Virus record (IMG/VR): IMGVR_UViG_3300030103_001532 | Coordinates: 1-33,203 of that record | Source of the DNA: a virus | Strand: one strand, 5' to 3' | DNA: 33,203 nucleotides | Shown: piece by piece, positions 23,753 to 31,171 of the stretch | Layout of the letters: every line of letters starts with the position of its first letter | Position numbering within the stretch: the first letter of the stretch is position 1 | The notes under the pieces: generated by a model | What the model saw: only the letters and a program-made list of their open reading frames with translations | Database searches by the model: none | What the model was told of the DNA's origin: nothing | Program-made: the position numbers and the translations under genes

Positions 23753-25746
23753 TGCCTAGAGTTCCATTAACAAGTGAAGTTATAAATCCTAAAAGAAAAG
23801 GATATGATTTAGCATTAGATGATTTGTTGTTTAGAGCCGCAATAGGACCTAACAGACAAATGACAATATCTACTGCAGAGTTTCCTAATCAACAAGTTAA
23901 TTTAAAAGCTAATCCTGAAGATATAACAACTAACATAGGTCAAATATTTTCTAGGTCAGATTTTAGCGGTGGACAAGGTTTAGACTCAGCACACAAAAGA
24001 AACAATACAGACAGAGATGTTACAAGATTTTTTGATAGTCAAGGCGTTGATGTATTTCATGGAGATGATGAAACCTCTTATCATGTCCATTTACTATATA
24101 CAACACAAGATGAAAATGTTAGAGGTGCAGACACAGTATTTGCAGGTTCTAATAACTATTTAGCACAACTTACAAATGGTCACTTGTATGTTACAGACCA
24201 AAATAAAGTGTATAAATCTACAGACCATGGAGATACTTGGGCAGAAGTAACTGATTCTAGTTATACATCACTTACAATAAATTATAATTTTACTGGTATA
24301 GCTGCTGTAGGTAATCAATTATATTTAACAACAGCAGATGGAACAAGCAATTCAGAACTTATAAAGTTTAATGGAACTACATGGACAGAAGAATCAACAG
24401 CACAATCTAGTTCAGGTGGTTTAAATGGTGTATGGTTTGCTAAAGGTCAACTAATAATATCAGGTGATGATGGTTCAGTAGAAAGAGTATGGGCAGTAAG
24501 TCCATTTAATAAAACATGGTCAGGTTCTGATTTACAAGATGCACAAGCAGTAATAACTTTTGAAGATAGTCATCATGTATCACAAGTTGTAGATGCAGGT
24601 GCTGTTGTATTAGTAGCTTCTACCAATGGTGATATATATTCGTTAAAAGATGTTACAGGAACTATGACTTTGTTAGGACAAACAAACATACCATTTGAAG
24701 AAGTGCATTCTATTGCTGCTGCAGAAGGTATTGTATTTTTTGGTACTAAAGAAAAATCAAGAGATGTAGGTAGATTTTATAAAGCAGATTTAGTTGTAGC
24801 AGATAACTTGTATGTATTAGCTAACAGACAATTAATAAAAGAATGGGTTATATCAGGACAAGATACAACACCTAAACATATGTTTGTATCAAGAGATAGT
24901 GTATATTGTGGCATAAAAGAAAGCGGTAGTGAAAGTTTTTTGTGGAGATACTATTTACCAACAGCAGGATTTGCTAGAGATTTAAAAATCGGTGCATCAG
25001 GATTTGTTACAGGTATAACAAATGCAAATGGAAAATTTGTTGTAGCTGTAGCAGGTAAGGATATATACAGAGAAACATCTTTGTATGAAAGCACAGGTTA
25101 TTTAATATTACCTAACGCAGATTTTTTTACATCAGAAGAAAAACAATGGGTAGGTGTAGAAGTAGAACATAGTAATTTATCTGCAGGTAAATCTGTACAG
25201 ATATTTGTATCTACAAATTATGACACTATTGATGACCCTAATAGTTCTAGTTGGGAACTAATAGGTAGTTCTGTTGCAGGTACAGGTAATGTAGAATATC
25301 AGTTAAACAGAAACGCTAGATACTTAAATACAAAAATAGTATTAGAACCTAATGTAACATTTACAGAATCACCAGAGTTTAGAGCTGTATCTGTAAGAGC
25401 TTTGCCTAGACCAGAACTTGTAGTAGTTACTGTGCCAATTAACTTATCTGACCAGGTAGAAAGACCTAATCGTAAAGCATTTAAAGTACAAAATTTAGGT
25501 GAAGTAATATATCAAACATTAAAAAATAAAGAGGGAGATTCTGTTACACTACAAATGTTTGAACCTAGCGAAATAATAAGAGGTGTGGTAGAATCTGTAC
25601 AATACCCAATTTCTGAAAGGTCAGAGATAGGTTCAGTAACGCAGTTTTGTTTACTTAGAGTGCGTGGTGTGAGAGCAGAAGATGCTGCTACGATAGTAAC
25701 AAGACTACTTGGTGTAGGACAATTAGGAGTAGCAGGATTAGGATAG
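23752..25746 (+). CDS. Tail protein with Asp-box propeller-like domain
   Basis: This 664-residue protein starts MPRVPLTSEVINPKRKGYDLALD, one base inside the connector gene. Residues 130-420 carry beta-propeller-like strands, with one clear Asp-box STDHGDTW (156-163, S-x-D-x-G-x-x-W), a hallmark of sialidase/BNR propellers and other extracellular beta proteins. There is no sialidase arginine triad that I can see, so it is likely a structural or glycan-binding fold rather than an enzyme. The C-terminal 100 residues are beta-rich (VVTVPINLSDQVERPN). Position fits a tail nozzle (tube B) or hub protein feeding the fibres. Confidence 0.62.
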   Translation: MPRVPLTSEVINPKRKGYDLALDDLLFRAAIGPNRQMTISTAEFPNQQVNLKANPEDITTNIGQIFSRSDFSGGQGLDSAHKRNNTDRDVTRFFDSQGVDVFHGDDETSYHVHLLYTTQDENVRGADTVFAGSNNYLAQLTNGHLYVTDQNKVYKSTDHGDTWAEVTDSSYTSLTINYNFTGIAAVGNQLYLTTADGTSNSELIKFNGTTWTEESTAQSSSGGLNGVWFAKGQLIISGDDGSVERVWAVSPFNKTWSGSDLQDAQAVITFEDSHHVSQVVDAGAVVLVASTNGDIYSLKDVTGTMTLLGQTNIPFEEVHSIAAAEGIVFFGTKEKSRDVGRFYKADLVVADNLYVLANRQLIKEWVISGQDTTPKHMFVSRDSVYCGIKESGSESFLWRYYLPTAGFARDLKIGASGFVTGITNANGKFVVAVAGKDIYRETSLYESTGYLILPNADFFTSEEKQWVGVEVEHSNLSAGKSVQIFVSTNYDTIDDPNSSSWELIGSSVAGTGNVEYQLNRNARYLNTKIVLEPNVTFTESPEFRAVSVRALPRPELVVVTVPINLSDQVERPNRKAFKVQNLGEVIYQTLKNKEGDSVTLQMFEPSEIIRGVVESVQYPISERSEIGSVTQFCLLRVRGVRAEDAATIVTRLLGVGQLGVAGLG

Positions 25747-25747
25747 T

Positions 25748-27919
25748 ATGACCGCACAAAAAAGCATATTACAAAATGCTTATGAAACAACATTAGCTTT
25801 AGCCATTGGTGCAGATGCAACAGAAGTATCAGTACAAGTAAACGCAGCACCAGTAGGTTCACCTTCCGCATCCAATCCAATGTATCTTGTTATAGACCCT
25901 GATAGTGATAGCACTAGGGAATATGTAAAGGTTACAAGTAGAAGCGGTGTTTCACTTACAGTTGTTAGAAATATTGATAGTGATAGTGGTGGATTAAATG
26001 CACACGCTGTAGGTGCTAAAGTCAGAATGGTTGCTATGAAGCAACACTTTGATGACTTAAATGACAGAGTAGATACAATAATGAACTCTGCAGGTACTGC
26101 AGTAAACACATCAGGATTAGTTAAAGATGAAGATAATATGTCATCTGATAGTGCTACACACCTTGCTACACAACAATCTATAAAAGCGTATGTAGATAGT
26201 CAAATACAAACAGAAGAATCAATAGAAGATTTTGTTGGAGGTATGGTCACTGGTAATACAGAAACATTTATAGATGTAACATACGAAGATAGTGATGGAA
26301 CAATGGATTTTGTTGTTCCTGTAAAAGATGAAGATAATATGGCTAGTAATAGTGACACGCATCTTGCTACACAACAATCAATTAAAAAATATGTAGATGA
26401 CCAAATAACAGCAGAACATTTAGAAGTATCTGCTGATACTGGTAGCAATATTGAAATAGATTTAGATTCTGAAGCATTAGATATTGAAGGTAGTACAGGT
26501 ATAGCCACAGCTACAGGTACTAATAAAATTACAGTAGCTATCGATAGTTCTGTTGCAACTCTTACAGGGACACAAGAATTAACAAATAAAACTATTAATT
26601 TAGAAAATAATCCAGTAATAGTAGAGTATGCAGTAACTGTTGTTAACCCAGGTTCTGGTAATAAATTTTATATAGATGGAGAAGCACAAGCTACAATATC
26701 TTTTAGACCAGGAGTTGTTCATAGATTTAATTTATCTCATAGCTCTACTTCTGGACATCCATTTGCTTTATCTATAACAAGTAATGGTTCACATGGTGGT
26801 GGTTCTGAATATACAACAGGCAAAACAAGTTCTGGTGTATCACAAGGGACTACTGGTTCTTATGTAGAGTACACAGTAGATGCTGCTACTCCAGATGTTC
26901 TTTATTATTATTGTACATCACACTCTGGTATGGGTGGAAAAATTACAGTATTTGGAACACCATTAGATGGTGGAAATGGTTTAACAATATCTGGTAATGA
27001 TATAGCTGTAGATGCAACAGTTATTACTGGACAAACTAATGAAGCTTCTGCTGATAACAATGATGTAATACTTATATATGATGACACTGCTAGTGGTTTA
27101 AAGAAACAAACTAGAGCAGCTTTCTTATCTGGAACTGGTGTTGGAAACATGAACAGTTTTACTGTATCAGGAGATACTGGTTCAGACCAAACTATATCTG
27201 ATGCAAACACATTAGAGATAGCAGGTGGTAATGGTATTGATACAGCAGCTAGTGCAACAGACACTGTAACAGTAACACTAAATACAGAAGCTGTACAAGA
27301 CATAGTAGGTGCTATGTTTACTAGCAACACAGAAACTAGAATATCTGCTACTTATGAAGATTCAGATGGCACTATAGATTTAGTTGTAGATGACATGACA
27401 GCAGACACACAACTTACTACTGAACAAGTACAAGACATTGTCGGTGCTATGTTCACAGGTAATACAGAAACTAACATTACAGTTACCTATGAAGATAGTG
27501 ATGGCACTATAGACTTAGTTGCTACAGGAAATACTACCGAACAGATACAAGATATTGTCGGTGCTATGTTTAGTAGCAATACCGAAACAGGTATAACCGC
27601 TACATACGAAGATAGTGATGGAACAATAGACTTAGTTGTTAGTGGTGTTGATGGTACAAAAATAGTAGATGCTGATAGCGATACTAAGATACAAGTAGAA
27701 GAAGGTGCTGATGAAGATATTATTAGATTTGATACAGCAGGAACTGAAAGAGCAACTATGAGTACAACACTAGCTTTAACATCAGCAGGTGGTGCTTATG
27801 TTCATAGTCAAGAACAAACATCAAATTACACTATAGGTTCTACTGATGGTGCTGTATATGCAGGACCATTAACAATAAGTGGTATAGTAACAAATGCAGG
27901 TACAATGGTAATACTATGA
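25748..27919 (+). CDS. Large tail fibre with repeats and cupredoxin-like domain
   Basis: The 723-residue protein begins with a virion-binding domain (1-110), then two copies of KDEDNMxSxSxTHLATQQSIKxYVDxQ (around 125-152 and 197-224). The 35-residue unit QDIVGAMFxxNTET...TYEDSDGTIDLV appears four times (155, 513, 558, 597). Residues 292-403 form a cupredoxin-like beta sandwich with H337 (GHPF), C389, H392 and M395, the four type-1 copper ligands in amicyanin-like C-x2-H-x2-M spacing. The C-terminus (VHSQEQTSNYTIGSTDGAVYAGPLTI) resembles short fibre-tip ends common in marine phages. Its stop overlaps the next fibre gene by four bases. Confidence 0.78.
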   Translation: MTAQKSILQNAYETTLALAIGADATEVSVQVNAAPVGSPSASNPMYLVIDPDSDSTREYVKVTSRSGVSLTVVRNIDSDSGGLNAHAVGAKVRMVAMKQHFDDLNDRVDTIMNSAGTAVNTSGLVKDEDNMSSDSATHLATQQSIKAYVDSQIQTEESIEDFVGGMVTGNTETFIDVTYEDSDGTMDFVVPVKDEDNMASNSDTHLATQQSIKKYVDDQITAEHLEVSADTGSNIEIDLDSEALDIEGSTGIATATGTNKITVAIDSSVATLTGTQELTNKTINLENNPVIVEYAVTVVNPGSGNKFYIDGEAQATISFRPGVVHRFNLSHSSTSGHPFALSITSNGSHGGGSEYTTGKTSSGVSQGTTGSYVEYTVDAATPDVLYYYCTSHSGMGGKITVFGTPLDGGNGLTISGNDIAVDATVITGQTNEASADNNDVILIYDDTASGLKKQTRAAFLSGTGVGNMNSFTVSGDTGSDQTISDANTLEIAGGNGIDTAASATDTVTVTLNTEAVQDIVGAMFTSNTETRISATYEDSDGTIDLVVDDMTADTQLTTEQVQDIVGAMFTGNTETNITVTYEDSDGTIDLVATGNTTEQIQDIVGAMFSSNTETGITATYEDSDGTIDLVVSGVDGTKIVDADSDTKIQVEEGADEDIIRFDTAGTERATMSTTLALTSAGGAYVHSQEQTSNYTIGSTDGAVYAGPLTISGIVTNAGTMVIL
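26210..26317 (+). repeat. Fibre repeat unit 1 (TYEDSDGT type)
   Basis: The most diverged copy reads TEESIEDFVGGMVTGNTET, then VTYEDSDGTMDFVV. It lies far from the other three, which are clustered after the cupredoxin-like domain. Confidence 0.7.
27284..27640 (+). repeat. Fibre repeat units 2-4 (TYEDSDGT type)
   Basis: Three 35-residue units start at 27284, 27419 and 27536. Each reads TExxQDIVGAMFxxNTETxIxxTYEDSDGTIDLV with short spacers. Near-identity between units suggests recent duplication and would let fibre length vary by recombination. Confidence 0.85.
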
Positions 27920-28617
27920 GTGAAATACAAGTAAACACAATCAATGAATATACAGGTGCAAATGGTGTAACTATTGATGGTGTCAAACTAAAAGACAACG
28001 CAGTAGAAACAGACACAATATCAGAAAAAACTTCTGCAGCAGGTGTAACCATTGATGGTGCTTTAATTAAAGACAATTTTTTATCAGCAACAGCAGGTGG
28101 TGGTTTAGTCAAATTAACAAGTGGTACTGCAAGTTCAAGTTCTGCTTTAACTTTTGATAATTTTGTTGATGACACTTTGTATTCTCAATACAATGTTGTA
28201 TTAAGAAAAATGATACCTGGAACAGATAATACCAGTTTAATGTTTAGATTTAGAAAAGGTGGTGCAAGTGGTAGTGATGTAACAGGCACTTATTATAGGT
28301 CTGGTGCATATTATTATGGAGATACTGCTTCAAGTGGTTTTGAAAGTAATATAAGTAATGGAGATAGTGCAGTAGTTATAGATTTAGGTAGTACTGCTAA
28401 TGAAACTATGTCAGGAGAAATGGTGTTATATACAGGTGGTGGAAACTCAAATGGTGTGGTTGGTAAATTTTATAGAAAAAATCCTTTCACAAGTTTACAT
28501 GGACAAGATTACGCTGTTGGTATGGGTCAATCTGATGTTGTTACAGGATTACAATTTTTTATGGCATCAGGTAATATTGCTAGTGGTGAGATAACAATTT
28601 ATGGAATGAGAAAATAA
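27916..28617 (+). CDS. Fibre/adhesin protein, cassette 1
   Basis: This 233-residue protein starts in a four-base ATGA overlap. It has two head modules of the type (E/D)xxTIxExTxAxGVTIDGVxxKD (residues 6-27 and 32-53), a form I know from marine phage fibres. A beta-rich Gly/Ser tip domain follows, with aromatics (TYYRSGAYYYGD, GKFYRKNPF). A short conserved end GEITIYGMRK is typical of receptor-binding tips. It is followed, with a one-base overlap, by a small chaperone-like partner. Being one of three such pairs suggests interchangeable host-range proteins. Confidence 0.7.
   Translation: MSEIQVNTINEYTGANGVTIDGVKLKDNAVETDTISEKTSAAGVTIDGALIKDNFLSATAGGGLVKLTSGTASSSSALTFDNFVDDTLYSQYNVVLRKMIPGTDNTSLMFRFRKGGASGSDVTGTYYRSGAYYYGDTASSGFESNISNGDSAVVIDLGSTANETMSGEMVLYTGGGNSNGVVGKFYRKNPFTSLHGQDYAVGMGQSDVVTGLQFFMASGNIASGEITIYGMRK
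27934..27996 (+). repeat. Fibre-head repeat, copy 1
   Basis: This 63-base unit encodes NTINEYTGANGVTIDGVKLKD. It is more diverged than copies at 28012 and 29861 but matches the same TIxExTxAxGVTIDGVxxKD pattern. Confidence 0.75.
28012..28074 (+). repeat. Fibre-head repeat, copy 2
   Basis: This unit encodes DTISEKTSAAGVTIDGALIKD. It matches copy 3 at 29861-29923 closely at DNA level (differing at only a few positions), spanning two different genes. Confidence 0.85.
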
Positions 28618-28958
28618 TGGCACAATCAATAGAAGAAATTAAAGCAGAATTAGAAGCACCTACTCATACGATTGTTAATGGAGAAAGAGTTGATTTAACA
28701 TCTGAAGAAGTAGAAGCAACTCTTAATACTTGGGCAGAGAATGAAAGAGCTAGACAATTAGATGTTGAAGCTAATGGTTATAAGACTTACAGAGTACAAG
28801 GCAAAGGCAAAGATGAAGTTGTTGCAACTTATCCACCTCTTGGAGAGCAACTAGATAAACTATGGCACGATATAAATAATGGTACACTAGATAACACAGG
28901 TGCTTTTTACACAGCTTTAAAGACAGTAAAAGATGACAACCCTAAGCCAGGAGAATAA
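28617..28958 (+). CDS. Small fibre partner or assembly chaperone, cassette 1
   Basis: The 113-residue acidic helical protein starts MAQSIEEIKAELEAPTH, overlapping the previous stop. The C-terminus YPPLGEQLDKLWHDINNG...FYTALKTVKDDNPKP matches the YPxxxDQLDxxW...VKxxNPKP pattern of small proteins found after phage fibres, often called tail fibre assembly chaperones. It has no enzymatic motif. The same ending recurs in the third small partner at 30391, which supports a common function with the fibre before it. Confidence 0.62.
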   Translation: MAQSIEEIKAELEAPTHTIVNGERVDLTSEEVEATLNTWAENERARQLDVEANGYKTYRVQGKGKDEVVATYPPLGEQLDKLWHDINNGTLDNTGAFYTALKTVKDDNPKPGE

Positions 28959-29531
28959 ATGCCAGGTAGTATAAAAATAGATGATGGAAGTGGTAACTAT
29001 ACCATATTAACTAGCCCTACTTCGTTAGGTTCAGACAAAACATTTACATTAAAAGGTCCTGTATTACAAGCTGTTAGTGCTACTGATACAACTGCTGCAA
29101 GTTATTCACTAGCTGCTACAAATGTAAAAGCAGGAAGTTTAGAGGTAGCAATTACGCCTACTTCTACATCAAGTAAAGTTTTGTTACTAGCAACAATAGC
29201 AATAGGTGGAAAGGGAAGATATGGTTATCTTAATTTTTATAGAGGTAGCACACAACTAGGAGTTAGTGATGTGTCATCAGGTAGTAGGTCACCTATATTT
29301 CAACCTATAAATACTGGAGATTTTAATGATATTCAATATCAAGCTCTAAATAATCATATGTCATTTTTAGATAGTCCATCAAGCACTTCAGCAATTACAT
29401 ACTCAATTTATATAGGTAATGCTCACTCTGGTAGTGAAACTTGGTATTACAATAGACCTGAAAATGATACTGATGCAGGGTATATTACTAGGTGTAGGTC
29501 AACTATAACAGCAATAGAAATAGGTGGATAA
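28959..29531 (+). CDS. Fibre/adhesin protein, cassette 2
   Basis: The 190-residue protein (MPGSIKIDDGSGNYTILTSPTSLG) follows directly on the previous stop. The N-terminus (GSIKIDDGSGNYTIL) is a known style of fibre head. The rest is a beta-rich tip: SGSLEVAITPTSTSSKVLLLATIAIGG-like strands, FYRGSTQLG and a conserved RCRSTITAIEIGG end. This tip fold, with SxSKVLLxxxI and a final TAxEI, appears in many marine phage fibres and likely trimerises. It differs from cassettes 1 and 3 in its head, so the cassettes are not simple copies. Confidence 0.68.
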   Translation: MPGSIKIDDGSGNYTILTSPTSLGSDKTFTLKGPVLQAVSATDTTAASYSLAATNVKAGSLEVAITPTSTSSKVLLLATIAIGGKGRYGYLNFYRGSTQLGVSDVSSGSRSPIFQPINTGDFNDIQYQALNNHMSFLDSPSSTSAITYSIYIGNAHSGSETWYYNRPENDTDAGYITRCRSTITAIEIGG

Positions 29532-29836
29532 TGAAAGTAAATGTAGCACAAGCAATATTAGCACTAGAACCAACAGCATTATTTGCTGTAGTTGAAGAAG
29601 ATTTAGACCAAATAGTTTGGTTATCTGATGATGTAACTCAACCTAGCAAAGAAGATATACAAGCTAAGTTAGATGAGCTACAAGCTGTTGAAGATGCTAA
29701 ACAATATCAAAGAGATAGACTTACAGAATATCCATCATTACAAGATTGCATACACGCATTACTAGATGGTGGCGATACTCTTACAGATTTACAAGCAGCA
29801 AGACAAGCAGTAAAAGACAAGTACCCTAAAGGATAG
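29531..29836 (+). CDS. Small fibre partner or assembly chaperone, cassette 2
   Basis: This 101-residue acidic protein reads MKVNVAQAILALEPTALFAVVEEDLDQIVWL, then QYQRDRLTEYPSLQDCIHALLDGG. The LxALxPxAxF...IxWxSDDxxQPSxxDIxAKLxELQ...YQRDR series is shared with the 30391 gene. YPSLQDCIHALLD is the fibre-chaperone-like end. It overlaps the preceding fibre gene by one base. The paralogue in cassette 3 suggests duplication of the pair's small gene. Confidence 0.62.
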   Translation: MKVNVAQAILALEPTALFAVVEEDLDQIVWLSDDVTQPSKEDIQAKLDELQAVEDAKQYQRDRLTEYPSLQDCIHALLDGGDTLTDLQAARQAVKDKYPKG

Positions 29837-29839
29837 ATT

Positions 29840-30391
29840 ATGGTAAGTGAAATAAAAGTAGATACAATATCAGAAAAGACTTCTGCAAATGGTGTAACTA
29901 TTGATGGTGTTTTAATTAAAGATAGTAAAATACCTACTGTTGGTGTACAACAAATACAAGAAAGTAGAGTTACATCAGGTACTACTACATCTACATCTAC
30001 TTCTACTTGGACAGATATATCAGGTGCATCAGTATCAATAACACCTGCTAGTACAAGTAATGACATTATTTGCTATGCAACAATACCTGTTGAATACACA
30101 TCAGATGGTAATACAGCAGCAGCAGCAGTAAGAATACAAAGTAACCATAGTGGTTCTTATGCTAATGTATGGGGAGAAAGTAATTTAACTGCAACTATGG
30201 GTGTTTATAATGGTTCATCAGGTTCAAGGTCTTATCACGCATTTACTACTATGTTTAAATTTTCTCCATCAACTACATCTGCTTTTACAATTAAAGCACA
30301 GTTACAAACTAGATATACAACCAATGATGACAGTAGAGCAGGTTCTGTTAGAGGTATGACATTAGTCATAGGTGCAATAGAGGTAGCATAA
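29840..30391 (+). CDS. Fibre/adhesin protein, cassette 3
   Basis: The 183-residue protein starts MVSEIKVDTISEKTSANGVTIDGV, three bases after the previous gene. Its head repeat is nearly the same DNA as that in cassette 1, while the tip (SVSITPASTSNDIICYATIPVEY...SYANVWGESNLTATMG) is of the SITPASxSxxI kind, with a conserved MTLVIGAIEVA end. The N-terminus thus matches cassette 1 and the tip family matches cassette 2, a mosaic that fits exchange through the head repeat. It overlaps its small partner by one base. Confidence 0.7.
   Translation: MVSEIKVDTISEKTSANGVTIDGVLIKDSKIPTVGVQQIQESRVTSGTTTSTSTSTWTDISGASVSITPASTSNDIICYATIPVEYTSDGNTAAAAVRIQSNHSGSYANVWGESNLTATMGVYNGSSGSRSYHAFTTMFKFSPSTTSAFTIKAQLQTRYTTNDDSRAGSVRGMTLVIGAIEVA
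29861..29923 (+). repeat. Fibre-head repeat, copy 3
   Basis: This unit encodes DTISEKTSANGVTIDGVLIKD and is closely matched to copy 2 at 28012-28074. The distance between them is 1849 bases, holding two fibre tips and two partner genes. Confidence 0.85.
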
Positions 30392-30714
30392 TGGAACAAC
30401 CAACAGTAACAAAAGCAATAAAAGCATTAGCACCTAATGCTGAATTTAGTTATGACACAGATGGAGATGGAAACTGGACTATTACTAATTGGTATTCTGA
30501 TGACATAGACCAACCTAGCAATTCTGATATAGAAGCTAAACTTACAGAGTTACAAACAGATTACAATAACAAGCAGTATCAAAGAGATAGAGCTGTTGCT
30601 TACGCATCAATACAAGACCAATTAGATATGCAGTATTGGGATAATGTAAACAGTACTACTACTTGGAAAGACCACATAGCAAAAGTTAAATCAGATAACC
30701 CTAAACCTGAATAA
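30391..30714 (+). CDS. Small fibre partner or assembly chaperone, cassette 3
   Basis: The 107-residue protein is a paralogue of the 29531 gene over the first 70 residues (KAIKALAPNAEFSYD, NWYSDDIDQPSNSDIEAKLTELQ, QYQRDRAVAYASIQDQLD). It ends KVKSDNPKPE like the cassette 1 partner. Start overlaps the previous stop. It closes the fibre operon: a new promoter begins within ten bases of its stop. The conserved QxxDQLDxxYW end is the chaperone-like mark. Confidence 0.64.
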   Translation: MEQPTVTKAIKALAPNAEFSYDTDGDGNWTITNWYSDDIDQPSNSDIEAKLTELQTDYNNKQYQRDRAVAYASIQDQLDMQYWDNVNSTTTWKDHIAKVKSDNPKPE

Positions 30715-30720
30715 TTAATA

Positions 30721-30729
30721 TGATATAAT
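30721..30729 (+). promoter_or_regulatory. Consensus extended -10 promoter, leaderless
   Basis: TGATATAAT is a perfect extended -10 (TATAAT at 30724-30729). The next ATG is at 30737, only seven bases further on, so the transcript would begin at or next to the start codon, and no ribosome site is present. It would drive the membrane/surface gene group. Confidence 0.6.
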
Positions 30730-30736
30730 CCAATTT

Positions 30737-30886
30737 ATGGATTTAGTAATTGGCTTTCTATTTGGATTTTTTTTAAAAGATATTAGTTTCTATCTTAAAA
30801 GAATAGTTAATTACTACAACATAGATAAAGAATTTAAAACAATAATAGATTTAGATAACGAATGGAACGCTGATGACCTCCCCTAA
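30737..30886 (+). CDS. Small membrane protein, 49 aa
   Basis: The start MDLVIGFLFGFFLKDISFYL gives a short hydrophobic N-terminal segment (3-13), followed by a basic patch (KR at 21-22) and an acidic end (DNEWNADDLP). This suggests one membrane helix with a cytoplasmic tail. The start is set by the consensus promoter seven bases upstream. It overlaps the next gene by 14 bases. This may be a small holin, holin regulator or superinfection protein. No family is recognised. Confidence 0.6.
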   Translation: MDLVIGFLFGFFLKDISFYLKRIVNYYNIDKEFKTIIDLDNEWNADDLP

Positions 30887-31064
30887 TGGTAATGGTTTTA
30901 CACAGAAAGAAATGCTTACTCTAATATTGGAAGGACAACAAGATATAAACAAACGCATAGATGAGTTACACGAAAAGGTTAATCAAAAGATTTCAAGACA
31001 AGAATTAAGTGGATGGCTAGTAGCTATTTCCGCATTGGTGGTATTAATAAATAACTTAATGTAA
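30873..31064 (+). CDS. Coiled-coil plus C-terminal membrane protein, 63 aa
   Basis: The layout is a charged helix (KEMLTLILEGQQDINKRIDELHEKVNQKISRQEL, residues 13-46) and then one membrane span (GWLVAISALVVLINNL, 47-62). This resembles XhlA-type small lysis-associated proteins. It overlaps the previous gene by 14 bases and the next by one. With the 49-aa and 62-aa membrane proteins, it makes a plausible holin-like lysis set, although no endolysin is nearby. XhlA likeness is by shape only. Confidence 0.62.
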   Translation: MTSPNGNGFTQKEMLTLILEGQQDINKRIDELHEKVNQKISRQELSGWLVAISALVVLINNLM

Positions 31065-31171
31065 TGGAAGAGGACTTTGTACTTCCAGACAATATGTTTG
31101 CAGACAACCCAGAGTTTGTAGATACTTCACACGAATTTGATGATGACTGTGGAGATGCCTGTAAAATATGA
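31064..31171 (+). CDS. Small acidic protein, 35 aa
   Basis: The frame overlaps the previous stop by one base and the next ATG by four. The product MEEDFVLPDNMFADNPEFVDTSHEFDDDCGDACKI is very acidic with two Cys (C-x3-C) near the end. The double coupling argues for translation. A short acidic peptide could bind the basic membrane neighbours or a metal. Function is unknown. Confidence 0.55.
   Translation: MEEDFVLPDNMFADNPEFVDTSHEFDDDCGDACKI

Noticed and set aside
23752-25746. Sialidase enzyme
   Set aside because: Only one Asp-box is clear and the arginine triad and catalytic Tyr/Glu are not visible; a structural beta-propeller-like role is safer.
26908-27330. Reverse frame of 140 codons within the fibre gene
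   Set aside because: It is antisense to the repeats of a clear fibre gene, with no ribosome site and a composition set by the forward codons.
30873-31064. Spanin pair with the 30737 gene
   Set aside because: There is no lipoprotein box in either frame, and the small overlap is typical of coupling throughout this window.
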